DNA of 22,799 nt from Bdellovibrionota bacterium (GCA_030836365.1 JAURQB010000031.1:1-22799), one strand, 5' to 3'. Shown: positions 8,673 through 17,484, numbered from the stretch's first letter. Notes: generated by a model not told the origin, from the sequence alone. Numbers and translations are program-made.

Positions 8673-9557
8673 ATGGGGCATAACTTTCTTTTGCATTACC
8701 AGGACTATGTATTATTTCCCGCAATTTTTATATCAATAATTTGTTCAATCGGTAGCTTTGAAGACCTTTTGAGCAACTTTAATATTTCCATCAGTGCACT
8801 TTGTTTATATTTCTTATCCCACTTATTAAAGGTGTTTCGACTAGTCTTCATCTTTGAAGACCATCGAATTCATTTCAGAAAGGCAATTTTGATTCAATTT
8901 AAAACAAACCTTCCGACGTTACTTTTACCATTTCGAGTTGGTGACTTGTACCGAGCGTCCTGTTTTTCCGAGGTCACTTCATTGCGAAAAGCCTTAATGA
9001 CTTTAGTGATTGAAAGATACTTTGACTTCTTGTTTCTTTCAGGTCTTTTCGTCGTCTACTCAACCTTTGTTCTCGAATCAACTTCTTCAGGCAAACTCCT
9101 AATTTTGTCACTGTCTGTGAGCTTGCTTTTATATATCTTCTTTTTTCTTCGAGGAAACTTACTAATTCTAAAGAAGATATTAATTCATAGAAATCACACA
9201 AAATTAATCAGTGTTTTTTATATCTACCTTTCTCTTTTAGAAGGATTTCTAACTAACTTTAAAAAGGTCGTTAATAAAAAGATTGGATTACTTTTTATCC
9301 TTACATCACTGATTTGGTCTACGGAGTTTTTCGCCTTGTTTTTGATCATTGTGAAGGTAGGGAAATACGGAAATACGGAGGTCGGGGGGGTGGTCGCGGA
9401 GTACTTTTCACCTTTGAACTTAGTTAGTAGAGTTCCCAGTGGACAAATTTCTTCGTGGGAGTATATATATTTTTCAAATGTACTCATTGCTGCGATATTC
9501 ATGAGCTTATTGGTTGTTCTTGGTAATTCTAAAAAGCGAGGGGGGGTAGGTGTCTGA
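8673..9557 (+). CDS. lysylphosphatidylglycerol-synthase-TM / UPF0104 family membrane protein (AglD-like)
   Basis: About 294 residues with roughly six to eight membrane helices. The family pattern is visible: a first helix (YVLFPAIFISIICSIG), then SHLLKVFRLVFIF (the usual LLRALRW position), then LPTLLLPFRVGDLYRA (P86 and G90, the conserved PxRxGExxR stretch), VIERYFDFLFL, and near the end VPSGQISSWEYI, where the family has PGGlGxxE. Members are putative lipid or lipid-glycan flippases or regulators common near glycosyltransferases. Starts at TTG 8463 and ATG 8556 would give longer proteins (364 and 333 residues) with an N-terminus unlike the family; I prefer 8673. The gene contains two G7 runs (9384-9390 and 9540-9546). 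Its stop overlaps the next GTG start by 8 nt. Confidence 0.65.
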   Translation: MGHNFLLHYQDYVLFPAIFISIICSIGSFEDLLSNFNISISALCLYFLSHLLKVFRLVFIFEDHRIHFRKAILIQFKTNLPTLLLPFRVGDLYRASCFSEVTSLRKALMTLVIERYFDFLFLSGLFVVYSTFVLESTSSGKLLILSLSVSLLLYIFFFLRGNLLILKKILIHRNHTKLISVFYIYLSLLEGFLTNFKKVVNKKIGLLFILTSLIWSTEFFALFLIIVKVGKYGNTEVGGVVAEYFSPLNLVSRVPSGQISSWEYIYFSNVLIAAIFMSLLVVLGNSKKRGGVGV

Positions 9558-11019
9558 AAGAGTTTTGATCGTTTATTACGATTGTGAAAATGTGAGCACT
9601 GACTTTCGCTCTTTACTTGCAATAGAAAAATACTCCCAAACCTTCTGGGGAAATAAAAACGTTGTAGATCTAGCAGAAGATTGGTCTTCCTCTAGCTCGT
9701 ACGATAGCTTTTTTATCCATATTAAAAACCAGGAAGCCCTCGTAAAGTTGAAAGTGGACTTGCTGCCTACGGGGTTTAAAAAAGTTGTATTTTGGAACTC
9801 TAGAGTAGTTTTTCAAGGTGCAGAGATATTGCAGCGACTGCTTGTGAAAGCAATCCTTTATGAAGACCCCGTTTACCTCAACCAAAAAGGCAATGTTGTG
9901 CCTTTTTGTGTTGTTTCCTCTAAAATGATAGGTGCTGCAATTACTTCCCAGGGGGAGGTAGACTTTACGACACTCTTTGAGCTCCCTAGCAAAAAAGAGG
10001 TATTGAAAAATGAGAATAATATTTTGGATATTTCCAAATATGATGATTTGATACAATTTTTTCAAAATCGAAGAAACGTAAGATTTTTTAATGAGATAAA
10101 TGCCCAGAAGTATCATTATGAAAAAAAATCTAGGGAAAAAATCAAAATAAAATTGGAGTATATGTTTCATAAATTTATACCAGAGGAACTCAAGCATTAC
10201 TTTGTTGCCCCCTCTAAGTATATTTCTCAAGAAAGCTATTCCAGTTATTGTGTCGAAAAATATAACTTGCTAGATGTTTCAATTCAGTGGTTGTTCGGTG
10301 ATTGGAATAAGGCTACTTTTCAAAAATTTTTAGAAAATATAAGTTATTTTTATGTAACAAAATCCACCGAAATGATAATTGAAGACGAGGGGCGAGACTT
10401 CAAATCTTTATATGTAAGTAAAGTTAAATCTCGTATTGAAACTCTCAAGCGGTCTCCTTCTTATTTTAAAATAGAGAAGGTGTTGTCCCTAACAAACTGG
10501 AAGAATATTGACAATGTGATGGCTTTTTATTTGCGCTGCCTAGAGAAGGTAAAAGTGAATAAGAAATTACTTGTGTTCTCACACGGAGATCCGTGTTTCT
10601 CAAATATCTTATATGACAAAAGGACTGATATTCTGAAGTTTATCGACCCGAAGGGGGCAGAGACTGAGAGTGAATCAAAATTGCACTACTCATATGATAT
10701 AGCGAAATTGTCTCATTCAATCTTGGGAGATTATGACTTTATCAATAATGGTCTTTTTAAAGTTGAAATTATGGAGGACTTGTTTCCCAAATTAATGATT
10801 GAAGACAGTAACAGGGAAAGGCAGGAGTTAAAGCAATTATTTATAAGTTATTTATCCAGGCTTGATATTGATTATGAAGATCTAAGAGTGTTGGAGTCGT
10901 CCTTATTTCTAAGCATGCTTCCTCTTCACTTGGATGATGATAGAAAGGTTTTAGGGTTGCTTTTAAATGGTTTGAAAATTTTGGATAAAATCAAGGAGAG
11001 TGAACGATATGGGAGTTAA
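9550..11019 (+). CDS. APH/choline-kinase-like phosphotransferase with unknown N-terminal domain
   Basis: A 489-residue soluble protein. The C-terminal half is an aminoglycoside-phosphotransferase/choline-kinase fold: the Brenner motif HGDPCFSN (H345, D347 catalytic base, N352) followed by KFIDPKG (D366, metal-binding aspartate equivalent to DFG). Upstream the stretch RNVRFFNEINAQKYHYEKKS (about 178-197) holds the expected nucleotide-binding lysine region. Residues 1-165 form a separate alpha/beta-looking domain starting VLIVYYDCENV that I do not recognise; it might be a degenerate nucleotidyltransferase-type fold. The likely role is phosphorylation of a small building block that the next gene activates. 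GTG start at 9550, in a G-rich leader, overlapping the upstream stop. It overlaps the next gene by 11 nt. Confidence 0.75.
   Translation: MSERVLIVYYDCENVSTDFRSLLAIEKYSQTFWGNKNVVDLAEDWSSSSSYDSFFIHIKNQEALVKLKVDLLPTGFKKVVFWNSRVVFQGAEILQRLLVKAILYEDPVYLNQKGNVVPFCVVSSKMIGAAITSQGEVDFTTLFELPSKKEVLKNENNILDISKYDDLIQFFQNRRNVRFFNEINAQKYHYEKKSREKIKIKLEYMFHKFIPEELKHYFVAPSKYISQESYSSYCVEKYNLLDVSIQWLFGDWNKATFQKFLENISYFYVTKSTEMIIEDEGRDFKSLYVSKVKSRIETLKRSPSYFKIEKVLSLTNWKNIDNVMAFYLRCLEKVKVNKKLLVFSHGDPCFSNILYDKRTDILKFIDPKGAETESESKLHYSYDIAKLSHSILGDYDFINNGLFKVEIMEDLFPKLMIEDSNRERQELKQLFISYLSRLDIDYEDLRVLESSLFLSMLPLHLDDDRKVLGLLLNGLKILDKIKESERYGS
10993..10998 (+). promoter_or_regulatory. ribosome binding site fixing the start at 11009
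   Basis: AAGGAG ends 10 nt before ATG 11009. The competing GTG at 11000 lies only 1 nt after this site and cannot use it, so the ATG is the better start. Confidence 0.7.
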
Positions 11020-12124
11020 TTACGTAATTTGTGCAGCTGGAGAGGGGAGTCGATTTAGAGAGGATTTTCCAAGCCTAAGAAAACCAGAAATTCTTCTTAA
11101 GGGAAGGACAATGCTCGAGTGGTCAATTTGCTCACTTCCTATTCTTTCTGAGGACAAGGTAATTGTTTTAACTCAAAAGGCTCACAATCTTAAAAAGAAA
11201 TTGTTTAACAAAATTCAAAACAGGTTCCCATTTAATAAAATCGATTGGGTTGAAATTGAAGCAGCTACCAAGGGGCAACTGGAGACAGCACTGCTTGCAC
11301 GTGATCTTTTAGATTTGGAGAAGTCTGTTGTCGTATTTAATTCAGATACTTATTTTGAGGCAAGACATCTACAATCAATGATTCTTGACTCTGATTACGA
11401 CGGAGTAATTCCATGTATAAATGAGGAAAAAGGGGACTCATGGTCATTTTGTGAAGCGGATAAAAATAGTAATCGAATCCTTAGAGTAAAAGAGAAAGTG
11501 AGGATTTCAAATTGGTGCTCTGTTGGTTTCTATTATTTTAAAGATTGTCGACTTTTCTTGAATAAAGCTGAAAGCCACATAAATAGAATGATAAATAATG
11601 GGAACGAAACTTATGTCGCTCCTCTTTATCAGGACTATATTGATGAAGGCTTAGATGTACGGATCTGTAGTGTTAGTTTGTTTAAGCCAATGGGGACACC
11701 TGATCAAGTTGAAAATTATTGGAAAGTTGAAATGCGAGAGCTTGTAATTTCGAATTCCGCCAGACAATCAATTGTTGTTGATCTCGACAACACGATTACT
11801 ATTGAAGATCCAAGCGTTTCATATGCAGAAAAGCTACCCAACCTTGATATTATTGCCAAACTTCATGATTATAAAAAACTGGGCTTTAAAATAATAATTA
11901 ATACAGCCAGAAGAATGAAAACCCATAAAAATGATGAATCTTTAATACTTAAAGATGTCGGCCAGGATACTTTAACATGGTTAAAGAAAAATAATGTCCC
12001 CTATGATGGCTTGAAGTTTGGCAAGCCTTTTGCCGAAAATGGATTTTATGTAGATGACAAGTCGGTGAGACCAAGTGAGTTTTTGGAAATGTCCTCAGAG
12101 GAACTTCTAAATCTTGTTAACTAA
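11009..12124 (+). CDS. bifunctional sugar-nucleotidyltransferase / HAD-family hydrolase
   Basis: A 371-residue fusion. Residues 1-240 are an NTP_transferase domain: ICAAGEGSRF (residues 7-16, the GxGxR nucleotide loop), RKPEILLKGRTMLEWSI, and VVVFNSDTYF with the metal-binding aspartate. Residues 250-371 are a HAD domain: VVDLDNT (D258 and D260, nucleophile and acid/base), IINTARRM (motif II Thr), then FGKP and FYVDDKSV (motif III lysine and motif IV acids). Similar fusions occur in capsule loci beside APH-like kinases. The probable activity is making a CDP- or UDP-activated compound after phosphate removal or addition; the substrate is not known. It sits directly after the kinase and overlaps it, so the two are very likely one pathway. 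Confidence 0.82.
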   Translation: MGVNYVICAAGEGSRFREDFPSLRKPEILLKGRTMLEWSICSLPILSEDKVIVLTQKAHNLKKKLFNKIQNRFPFNKIDWVEIEAATKGQLETALLARDLLDLEKSVVVFNSDTYFEARHLQSMILDSDYDGVIPCINEEKGDSWSFCEADKNSNRILRVKEKVRISNWCSVGFYYFKDCRLFLNKAESHINRMINNGNETYVAPLYQDYIDEGLDVRICSVSLFKPMGTPDQVENYWKVEMRELVISNSARQSIVVDLDNTITIEDPSVSYAEKLPNLDIIAKLHDYKKLGFKIIINTARRMKTHKNDESLILKDVGQDTLTWLKKNNVPYDGLKFGKPFAENGFYVDDKSVRPSEFLEMSSEELLNLVN

Positions 12125-12150
12125 TTTCAAATATAGGAGTATAAATAATT

Positions 12151-12867
12151 ATGCCGTTAATTTCGATTGTAGTTCCTTGTTATAATGAGGCAAAAAATAT
12201 TCCGCATCTAGTTGATTCATTTAAAAAGTTAGAGAATTTTCATAAGGGAGACATCGAATTATTACTCGTTGATAATGGTTCAAGTGATGATACTTTCGAA
12301 ATCATCACTCGCCTTGCTTGCGAAAATAGCTTTATAAAAAAAGTGAAAGTAGATGTAAATATTGGTTATGGGAATGGTATTATTGAAGGTGTAAAGCTTG
12401 CACAATCTAGGTACATCTCGTGGACTCATGCCGACCTCCAAAGTGATCCAATGGACTTTTCACGGGGCATAGATGAAATAAATAACTCGAAAACAGAGTT
12501 TCTTTTTATAAAGGGAGCTCGAAAGAATCGCCCAAAAATTGATGCTTTTTTTACTTTTTTTATGAGCGTATCTGTTAGTGCTTTATTCGGTAGGCTTATT
12601 AATGACATCTCAGCTCAGCCAACAATATTTCACCGCTCTCTTATAGATGGCCGAGAGAATGATTTACCAAAAGACTTTGCTCTGGATATGTACGTCTTCA
12701 TCCTCGCAAAAAAACTAAAGTTTTCAGTTAAGAGGTTTAATGTATGTTTTAAGAAGAGGCTTCATGGAAACTCCAGCTGGAATACTGGTGCGGCTGCTAG
12801 AATTAAATTAATCAAAAGGTATATTTTTCTCGCATTTAAAACAAAAATTAGTGGACTTAAAGTCTAG
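12151..12867 (+). CDS. polyprenyl-phosphate glycosyltransferase (dolichol-phosphate-mannose-synthase-like GT2)
   Basis: A 238-residue GT-A enzyme. ISIVVPCYNEAKNI is the N-terminal strand and turn, LLLVDNGSSDDTFE the second conserved block, NIGYGNGIIEG the donor-loop block, and HADLQSDP (D95-L-Q97) the DXD-like motif typical of DPM1 and related enzymes. It lacks C-terminal membrane helices except one weak hydrophobic stretch. Such enzymes transfer a sugar from a nucleotide sugar to undecaprenyl phosphate, producing the donor for periplasmic GT-C transferases. AGGAG at 12135-12139 precedes the ATG by 11 nt. It is followed 10 nt later by a GT-C-like protein, which fits that role. Confidence 0.85.
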   Translation: MPLISIVVPCYNEAKNIPHLVDSFKKLENFHKGDIELLLVDNGSSDDTFEIITRLACENSFIKKVKVDVNIGYGNGIIEGVKLAQSRYISWTHADLQSDPMDFSRGIDEINNSKTEFLFIKGARKNRPKIDAFFTFFMSVSVSALFGRLINDISAQPTIFHRSLIDGRENDLPKDFALDMYVFILAKKLKFSVKRFNVCFKKRLHGNSSWNTGAAARIKLIKRYIFLAFKTKISGLKV

Positions 12868-12869
12868 GA
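12866..12869 (+). promoter_or_regulatory. ribosome binding site fixing the start at 12878
   Basis: AGGA, overlapping the upstream TAG stop, lies eight nt before ATG 12878. The in-frame GTG at 12851 has no such site. Confidence 0.6.
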
Positions 12870-12877
12870 CCTATGTC

Positions 12878-14551
12878 ATGATTGATATTAAAAAAGTTTT
12901 TCCAATATTTTGCACATTGCTTGCGACTATAATTATATACACAGGAATAAAAAGTATCTCAATGGATAGGATGTTGGTATTTCATAATGTCTCGATAATT
13001 TTTACAATTCTCGGAATTCTTTTCTTAAGGTACTTTTGGAGCAAGATAGAGAATTATACTGACCTTGGTTTTTGTAATGTTGTTTTAGGATTTTTGTCAT
13101 GTCAAATAATGGTGCTACTTTTACTCCTCTTTAAAGGGATTCCTTTTTACCTAAATGCCGTTGGCGGAGACTACTCTCTTCATACTTCCATTGTGAACAG
13201 GGTTCTATCTGGTGAAATATTCGCAGATGGTACGAATTTGAATTTGCATAACTTTTACCCTCCTCTTTATCATTGGATCTCAGGAAGTATATCGTATTTA
13301 ATAGGGAAGCCCGCATCTGTTGGGATTAAATACACTGCAATTTTGTTTAATTACATATCTTTGTTTTCAGGTTTTTTTATGTGGAGAAGATTTCTCAAAG
13401 AAGATCTGCCCGCGGCTCTTACTGTAACAGTTTTTCTTTTATTTTTCCCTATTGTATATAAGCCTTATGAGTTTCTTTCAGTTGTGGTTTTCGTGCCTTG
13501 GTTCTTAACTCTTATTAAGACAGAGAGTTTTTCAAAAAAAGACATTATTTCATTAGGTGTTATTGGCGGCTTGATATTTCTTACTTATTATTATTGGTTC
13601 TTTTTATTATTTTTATGGATTGGGTTACACCCAAAGGTAATCGGAATCAGGAAATTAATATCGCTATTTCAAGTCTTATTAATTTCAGCGCTTGTTTCTT
13701 CTCCATATTGGGCCCCTTACCTATATGATTTAATTACAAATTACCCATTCGAGTCAATGAACAACAAGTGGCTTAAACCCGATCACCTTTCTTTTAATTT
13801 GCTAAAGGTTGATTATAAAACATTTATAATCCTCTCTGGAATAAGTATTTTAGCCTTAACGCGAAAAGAAAAAGATTCAAATAGAAAAATATTTCTTGAA
13901 GCAATTTTTACTACAATTGTTTTTTATCTAATTGGATCACTACTTATTTTTAAGTCGTCTCCTATACTACATATGAGAGTCAAGCATGTATTTGAACTCA
14001 TATTAGTCGCGATAGCCTCGCAATCTCTTTATAATCATTTGGGAGGTAGTAAGTTTAGAAAAATATTGCTCATGTTTGCCCTTGTTTCGCCCCCGTATTT
14101 CTTAAATTATTTTCATCGGTCAAAACTTTATTCGAACAGTAAAAATAATGTTGGGATTACGAAAAGATATTCACGGTTTATTCAAAACAAAGATCAATTT
14201 GAAGGAAAAACTTTCCTTACCAACGACTTCTCTCTGGCTGCATTTGTTAATGTTAATATATTTATAAACATTAATGCACACTACTCGCACCCTGCTAGTA
14301 AATTTAGAGAAAGACTGGCATTTTTAAAGTCTTTAAACAAGCTTTCTCCTGCTGGAGTCTGTGAGAGTCTCAATAAGAATAAATTTGATAAAATTGATTA
14401 TATTTTTCTCAGAGATACAAGTAAGTTTATCATTCTCGATGATAATTTTCCACATGGTCACAAGCGCCAAAATATAGATGTTTCAGGTATTGGCAAATGG
14501 CCATGCTTAGAAAACCTTGGAGACAATCTTTACCGGGTAGTTTCTAAGTGA
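12878..14551 (+). CDS. GT-C-like membrane glycosyltransferase
   Basis: A 557-residue protein with ten or more hydrophobic helices in the first 400 residues and a soluble C-terminal domain of about 150 residues. After the second or third helix comes GGDYSLHTSIVNR, where D98 sits in the first periplasmic loop position used as the catalytic acid in GT-C enzymes. It is followed by NFYPPLYHWISGSISYL, which resembles the YPP(L/A)W segment of arabinosyl/mannosyl GT-C transferases such as AftA. I infer a periplasmic transferase that uses a polyprenyl-phosphate sugar, probably made by the preceding DPM-like enzyme. ATG 12878 was chosen over GTG 12851 because of AGGA at 12866-12869. Its end overlaps the next start (GTGA at 14548-14551). 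The exact subfamily is not recognised. Confidence 0.7.
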   Translation: MIDIKKVFPIFCTLLATIIIYTGIKSISMDRMLVFHNVSIIFTILGILFLRYFWSKIENYTDLGFCNVVLGFLSCQIMVLLLLLFKGIPFYLNAVGGDYSLHTSIVNRVLSGEIFADGTNLNLHNFYPPLYHWISGSISYLIGKPASVGIKYTAILFNYISLFSGFFMWRRFLKEDLPAALTVTVFLLFFPIVYKPYEFLSVVVFVPWFLTLIKTESFSKKDIISLGVIGGLIFLTYYYWFFLLFLWIGLHPKVIGIRKLISLFQVLLISALVSSPYWAPYLYDLITNYPFESMNNKWLKPDHLSFNLLKVDYKTFIILSGISILALTRKEKDSNRKIFLEAIFTTIVFYLIGSLLIFKSSPILHMRVKHVFELILVAIASQSLYNHLGGSKFRKILLMFALVSPPYFLNYFHRSKLYSNSKNNVGITKRYSRFIQNKDQFEGKTFLTNDFSLAAFVNVNIFININAHYSHPASKFRERLAFLKSLNKLSPAGVCESLNKNKFDKIDYIFLRDTSKFIILDDNFPHGHKRQNIDVSGIGKWPCLENLGDNLYRVVSK

Positions 14552-15651
14552 AGCATATAAAGGAACGAAATATTTCCTTGCAGGTTTTAAGAGGCATCTC
14601 TTGCATATTTGTTTTCATTATTCATTATTTTGAAGAAATTAGAAGATTTAATACCAATTTAAAAACGAATGCATTATCACAATTCGCCTATTATGCCGAC
14701 TTCGGGAAAATTGGAGTTGTTTCTTTTTTTTGTCTTAGTGGTTATCTAATTGTGACATCAATAAACTCGAGTAGTGATAAAAAGATCATAAAATTTCTAA
14801 CTAAGAGATTTTTTAGATTGTATCCAGCATATTGGTTTAGCCTGTGCCTTTTGTTGGTAATATTTCCTGGTCATTTTAAAGGTCTACATAATTTTCTTAC
14901 AAATCTTACTATGCTTCAATATACATTTGAGACACCCTATCTAAACAGGGTCTTTTGGAGCCTCGAGACTGAGATGTATTTTTACTTTTTATCAACTACT
15001 TTTTTCATTTGGAATTGGCATCGAGTAGAACTCTTTTGGAAAATACATTTTGTAGTGTTTTTGTTGATTTTGTTTTTCTTTATAAATTATGGCACCTTGT
15101 ACAAGATTAACTTTTATGGACGCTTGATTTTCAATGTCAGCTTAATGTTGTTGGCTTCTCAATATAGGGAGCTACGAGGGAAAGGTCCTAGGAAGTCAAT
15201 ACTTAAAAAAGCTTTTGGAATTAACTGTATTCTTGTTATGTATCCAATTTGTAATGCTCTATTTAGTTTTATGAGTGAAGGCAACCAAAAAGCTTTTACA
15301 CTTTTTATTTCTTATTTTTCAGGAATCTTTTTCTTTGTTTTTGCACTAAAATTTCCATTAAAGAAAAACTTCTTATCAAAAATCTTTTGTAAGCTTGGGG
15401 ATGTAAGTTACTCTTTCTATTTAACGCATATCCCAATACTATATTTGGTATTTAACTCCTTGCCTAGTTTTTTGATTCAAGCAACTGGGTACTCCTCTTA
15501 CCTCACGATGATTATTTCTTACATTTTATGTAACCTCTTCGCATTGCTCATGCATGAGGCTATTGAAAAACCTTGTCTAAAGTTGAGTTATTTTATTAAT
15601 GGCCTCCCTTCAGTGCTTGCCTCTTTAAAAAAAAGAAAGATCACTGTATGA
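14548..15651 (+). CDS. acyltransferase family 3 (OafA/OatA-type membrane O-acyltransferase)
   Basis: A 367-residue protein with about ten helices. The start has the family pair R15-x10-H26 in QVLRGISCIFVFIIHYF, followed by VSFFCLSGYLIVTS (the conserved FFxxSG(F/Y)xI) and KRFFRLYPAYWFS (the RRxxRxxP(A/L)(Y/L)W block). FWSLETEMYFY (about residues 134-144) carries the conserved WSLxxE. These proteins O-acetylate or otherwise acylate surface sugars across the membrane; the acyl donor is probably acetyl-CoA. It has no C-terminal SGNH domain. The GTG start at 14548 overlaps the upstream TGA; there is no better ATG near it. The gene couples to the next one (ATGA at 15648-15651). Confidence 0.9.
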   Translation: MKHIKERNISLQVLRGISCIFVFIIHYFEEIRRFNTNLKTNALSQFAYYADFGKIGVVSFFCLSGYLIVTSINSSSDKKIIKFLTKRFFRLYPAYWFSLCLLLVIFPGHFKGLHNFLTNLTMLQYTFETPYLNRVFWSLETEMYFYFLSTTFFIWNWHRVELFWKIHFVVFLLILFFFINYGTLYKINFYGRLIFNVSLMLLASQYRELRGKGPRKSILKKAFGINCILVMYPICNALFSFMSEGNQKAFTLFISYFSGIFFFVFALKFPLKKNFLSKIFCKLGDVSYSFYLTHIPILYLVFNSLPSFLIQATGYSSYLTMIISYILCNLFALLMHEAIEKPCLKLSYFINGLPSVLASLKKRKITV

Positions 15652-16397
15652 GTAAAGACAATGCTTTGATTGAGATTTTTATGTCAACCGTGAATGGTGA
15701 AAATGTCAAAAAGTTTTTGAGCGATAATTCTCATTTAGGGACTGTGAAAGTTATCAACCAGGGAGTTCCCTCTAGTTTTGATAAAGCAGTTCTGAATATT
15801 AATACAATCGGTCTCTCCAAAAGTCGTAACGTTGGAATAGAGCTGTCTGGTGCTGATTATGTTTTGCTAACAGACAATGACACTATATACTCCCAAGACT
15901 TTATGGTAGAAATGAATAAAATTATTCGTGATTGTAATTTCCCTGCAGTAATATGGTTTAGAAGTAATTTAAATAAAAAATACCCTATTAGATCCAAGAC
16001 TGTTGGCAAAATTACAACCAGAAGATGTTCGTCTATTGAGTTAGTATATAATCGTGAGTTTTTAATTAAAAATGGCATTAGGTTTGATGAAAGATTTGGA
16101 CTAGGGGCAGATAATATATCGGGTGAAGAGAATATAATTTTAAGTGAGATTATTTCATGTGGTGGAAATGTATTTTTTCATGACTACATGGGTGTTTCTC
16201 ATGCGGGAGCATCCTCTGGTGAAAATTTTGAGAGTGAAGTATCTTTGAGTTCCAAGGGGGCATTATTTGCTCGGCTTTATGGTTTAATGGGCTTTTTATA
16301 TTGTTTCCTCTTTTTCTTTAAGAAGATAAAGCTCTTAAGGTTTAGGTTTAAGTCAATTTTTTTTATTCTTAGAGGATTTTTAAATGAAGTCAGGTAG
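15648..16397 (+). CDS. glycosyltransferase family 2
   Basis: A 249-residue GT-A protein. The N-terminus (IEIFMSTVNGENVKKFL) is less typical, but GLSKSRNVGIELSGADYVLL is the standard GT2 donor-loop block, followed by TDNDTIY with D76-N-D78 as DXD. GLGADNISGEENIILSEI is the acceptor-base region (EEN). A hydrophobic stretch near the C-terminus (LMGFLYCFLFFF) may anchor it to the membrane. The start ATG overlaps the preceding stop, and the end overlaps the next start by 14 nt. The donor sugar is unknown. Confidence 0.8.
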   Translation: MSKDNALIEIFMSTVNGENVKKFLSDNSHLGTVKVINQGVPSSFDKAVLNINTIGLSKSRNVGIELSGADYVLLTDNDTIYSQDFMVEMNKIIRDCNFPAVIWFRSNLNKKYPIRSKTVGKITTRRCSSIELVYNREFLIKNGIRFDERFGLGADNISGEENIILSEIISCGGNVFFHDYMGVSHAGASSGENFESEVSLSSKGALFARLYGLMGFLYCFLFFFKKIKLLRFRFKSIFFILRGFLNEVR

Positions 16398-17472
16398 TTT
16401 AATCCTTTTTTGTCCTCATAATAAATATCACGCAGAAACCATGATATTAGTGGCAAGGAAAATGGACGCGATTGGAGTATCGTCAAATTTCTTAAGTGTA
16501 GATAAGTACCATGGAGAGGGTGCTGAAGTTGTATTTAAAAGGGAGGGGGTTGAATATCATGAGTTCGATAGAATTCAAGATATTCAAAAATATGATTTAA
16601 TCTTTGTCATGAATGACTGGGGCGGAGTTGTGAAAAGTTTAGTCTGTAGGGCGAATTTATATGGAATTCCAACCGTTGGTTTAGTTGAAGGGGTTCAGGA
16701 CTTTGAAGATTCTCATATTCCTTGGTGGAGAGCTTACAAGAGAAGAAAGCCATATCAAAGAGTTAAGAAGAGATTGTTCGCATCTAATTACGACTTGAGA
16801 TTTTTTCCCACATCTGACTATAATAGTGTTGTGGGTGTTCCACGGTTTCGCTATCTTTTTGAAGAAGATGTCGCTAGTTCCTCCAAAGTCCTTGTGAATT
16901 TAAATTTTTCGTATGGTGTATTTAGCAAGGCGTCTGCAGGCTGGCTCGATGACGTAAAGCATGTTTTGCGAAAAATGAATAAAGAGTACATTATTTCTAA
17001 GCATCCCAAAGATAATACGCCTGTAAAAGGTGATAACATCTCAAAAAATACGTTGCATGACGATCTTGCGTGTAGTGATATTGTCATAAGTCGGTTTTCA
17101 ACAGTGATACTAGAGGCACTTCTTATGAACAAGAAAGTTATCTACTATAATCCTCATGGTGAAAGGGTTGATAAGTTTGAAAGCAGTATGGGGGCTTACT
17201 TGGTTGCTAAAAATAAGTCTGAATTATTTGACCGTATGCAAACTTGGTCTAGTAATGATGTTTGCCTTGAAAGAGTGAGAGCTTTTTTAAAGCTCCATTT
17301 GAGCGTGGGGTCAATGAATGAGTCCCTCGATAGAATTTCTTTAGCTTTAAGAGAAATTCTGACGCAAAAGGTTGATGGTAAGAAAGGTTTTCGATTGGTA
17401 AATTTTTTGAGGTTTAGAAGGCAGATTTTTCATGCTTTTGTCGGTAGGGATTTTAATGGTTTCTTTGTTTGA
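16384..17472 (+). CDS. GT-B-type transferase with HP and S/T motifs (glycerophosphotransferase- or sialyltransferase-like)
   Basis: A 362-residue soluble protein. In the C-terminal half are EYIISKHPKDN (H207-P208) and DIVISRFSTVILEALL (S236, S239 and T240), then NKKVIYYNPHGERVDKF. This HP plus SxxS/T layout occurs in CMP/CDP-using GT-B enzymes: the TagF/CDP-glycerol glycerophosphotransferase family and the polysialyltransferase-type GT38/GT52 families. The sequence alone does not decide between them. The N-terminus alternates strands and helices, with LVEGVQDFED before the domain junction. The same architecture is repeated inside the next protein. AGAGGA at 16371-16376 precedes the ATG by 7 nt. 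Likely role: adding a CMP- or CDP-activated residue to the glycan. Confidence 0.6.
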   Translation: MKSGSLILFCPHNKYHAETMILVARKMDAIGVSSNFLSVDKYHGEGAEVVFKREGVEYHEFDRIQDIQKYDLIFVMNDWGGVVKSLVCRANLYGIPTVGLVEGVQDFEDSHIPWWRAYKRRKPYQRVKKRLFASNYDLRFFPTSDYNSVVGVPRFRYLFEEDVASSSKVLVNLNFSYGVFSKASAGWLDDVKHVLRKMNKEYIISKHPKDNTPVKGDNISKNTLHDDLACSDIVISRFSTVILEALLMNKKVIYYNPHGERVDKFESSMGAYLVAKNKSELFDRMQTWSSNDVCLERVRAFLKLHLSVGSMNESLDRISLALREILTQKVDGKKGFRLVNFLRFRRQIFHAFVGRDFNGFFV

Positions 17473-17484
17473 GTTTTGTTTTTC

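Noticed and set aside
9361..9378. Tandem GGAAATAC repeat
   Set aside because: Only two copies of eight bases within a coding sequence (VGKYGNTE); too short to call a repeat element.
9670..10230. 186-codon open frame on the minus strand under the kinase gene
   Set aside because: Antisense to a clearly coding gene with kinase motifs; composition looks like the reverse shadow of that gene, with no family signature.
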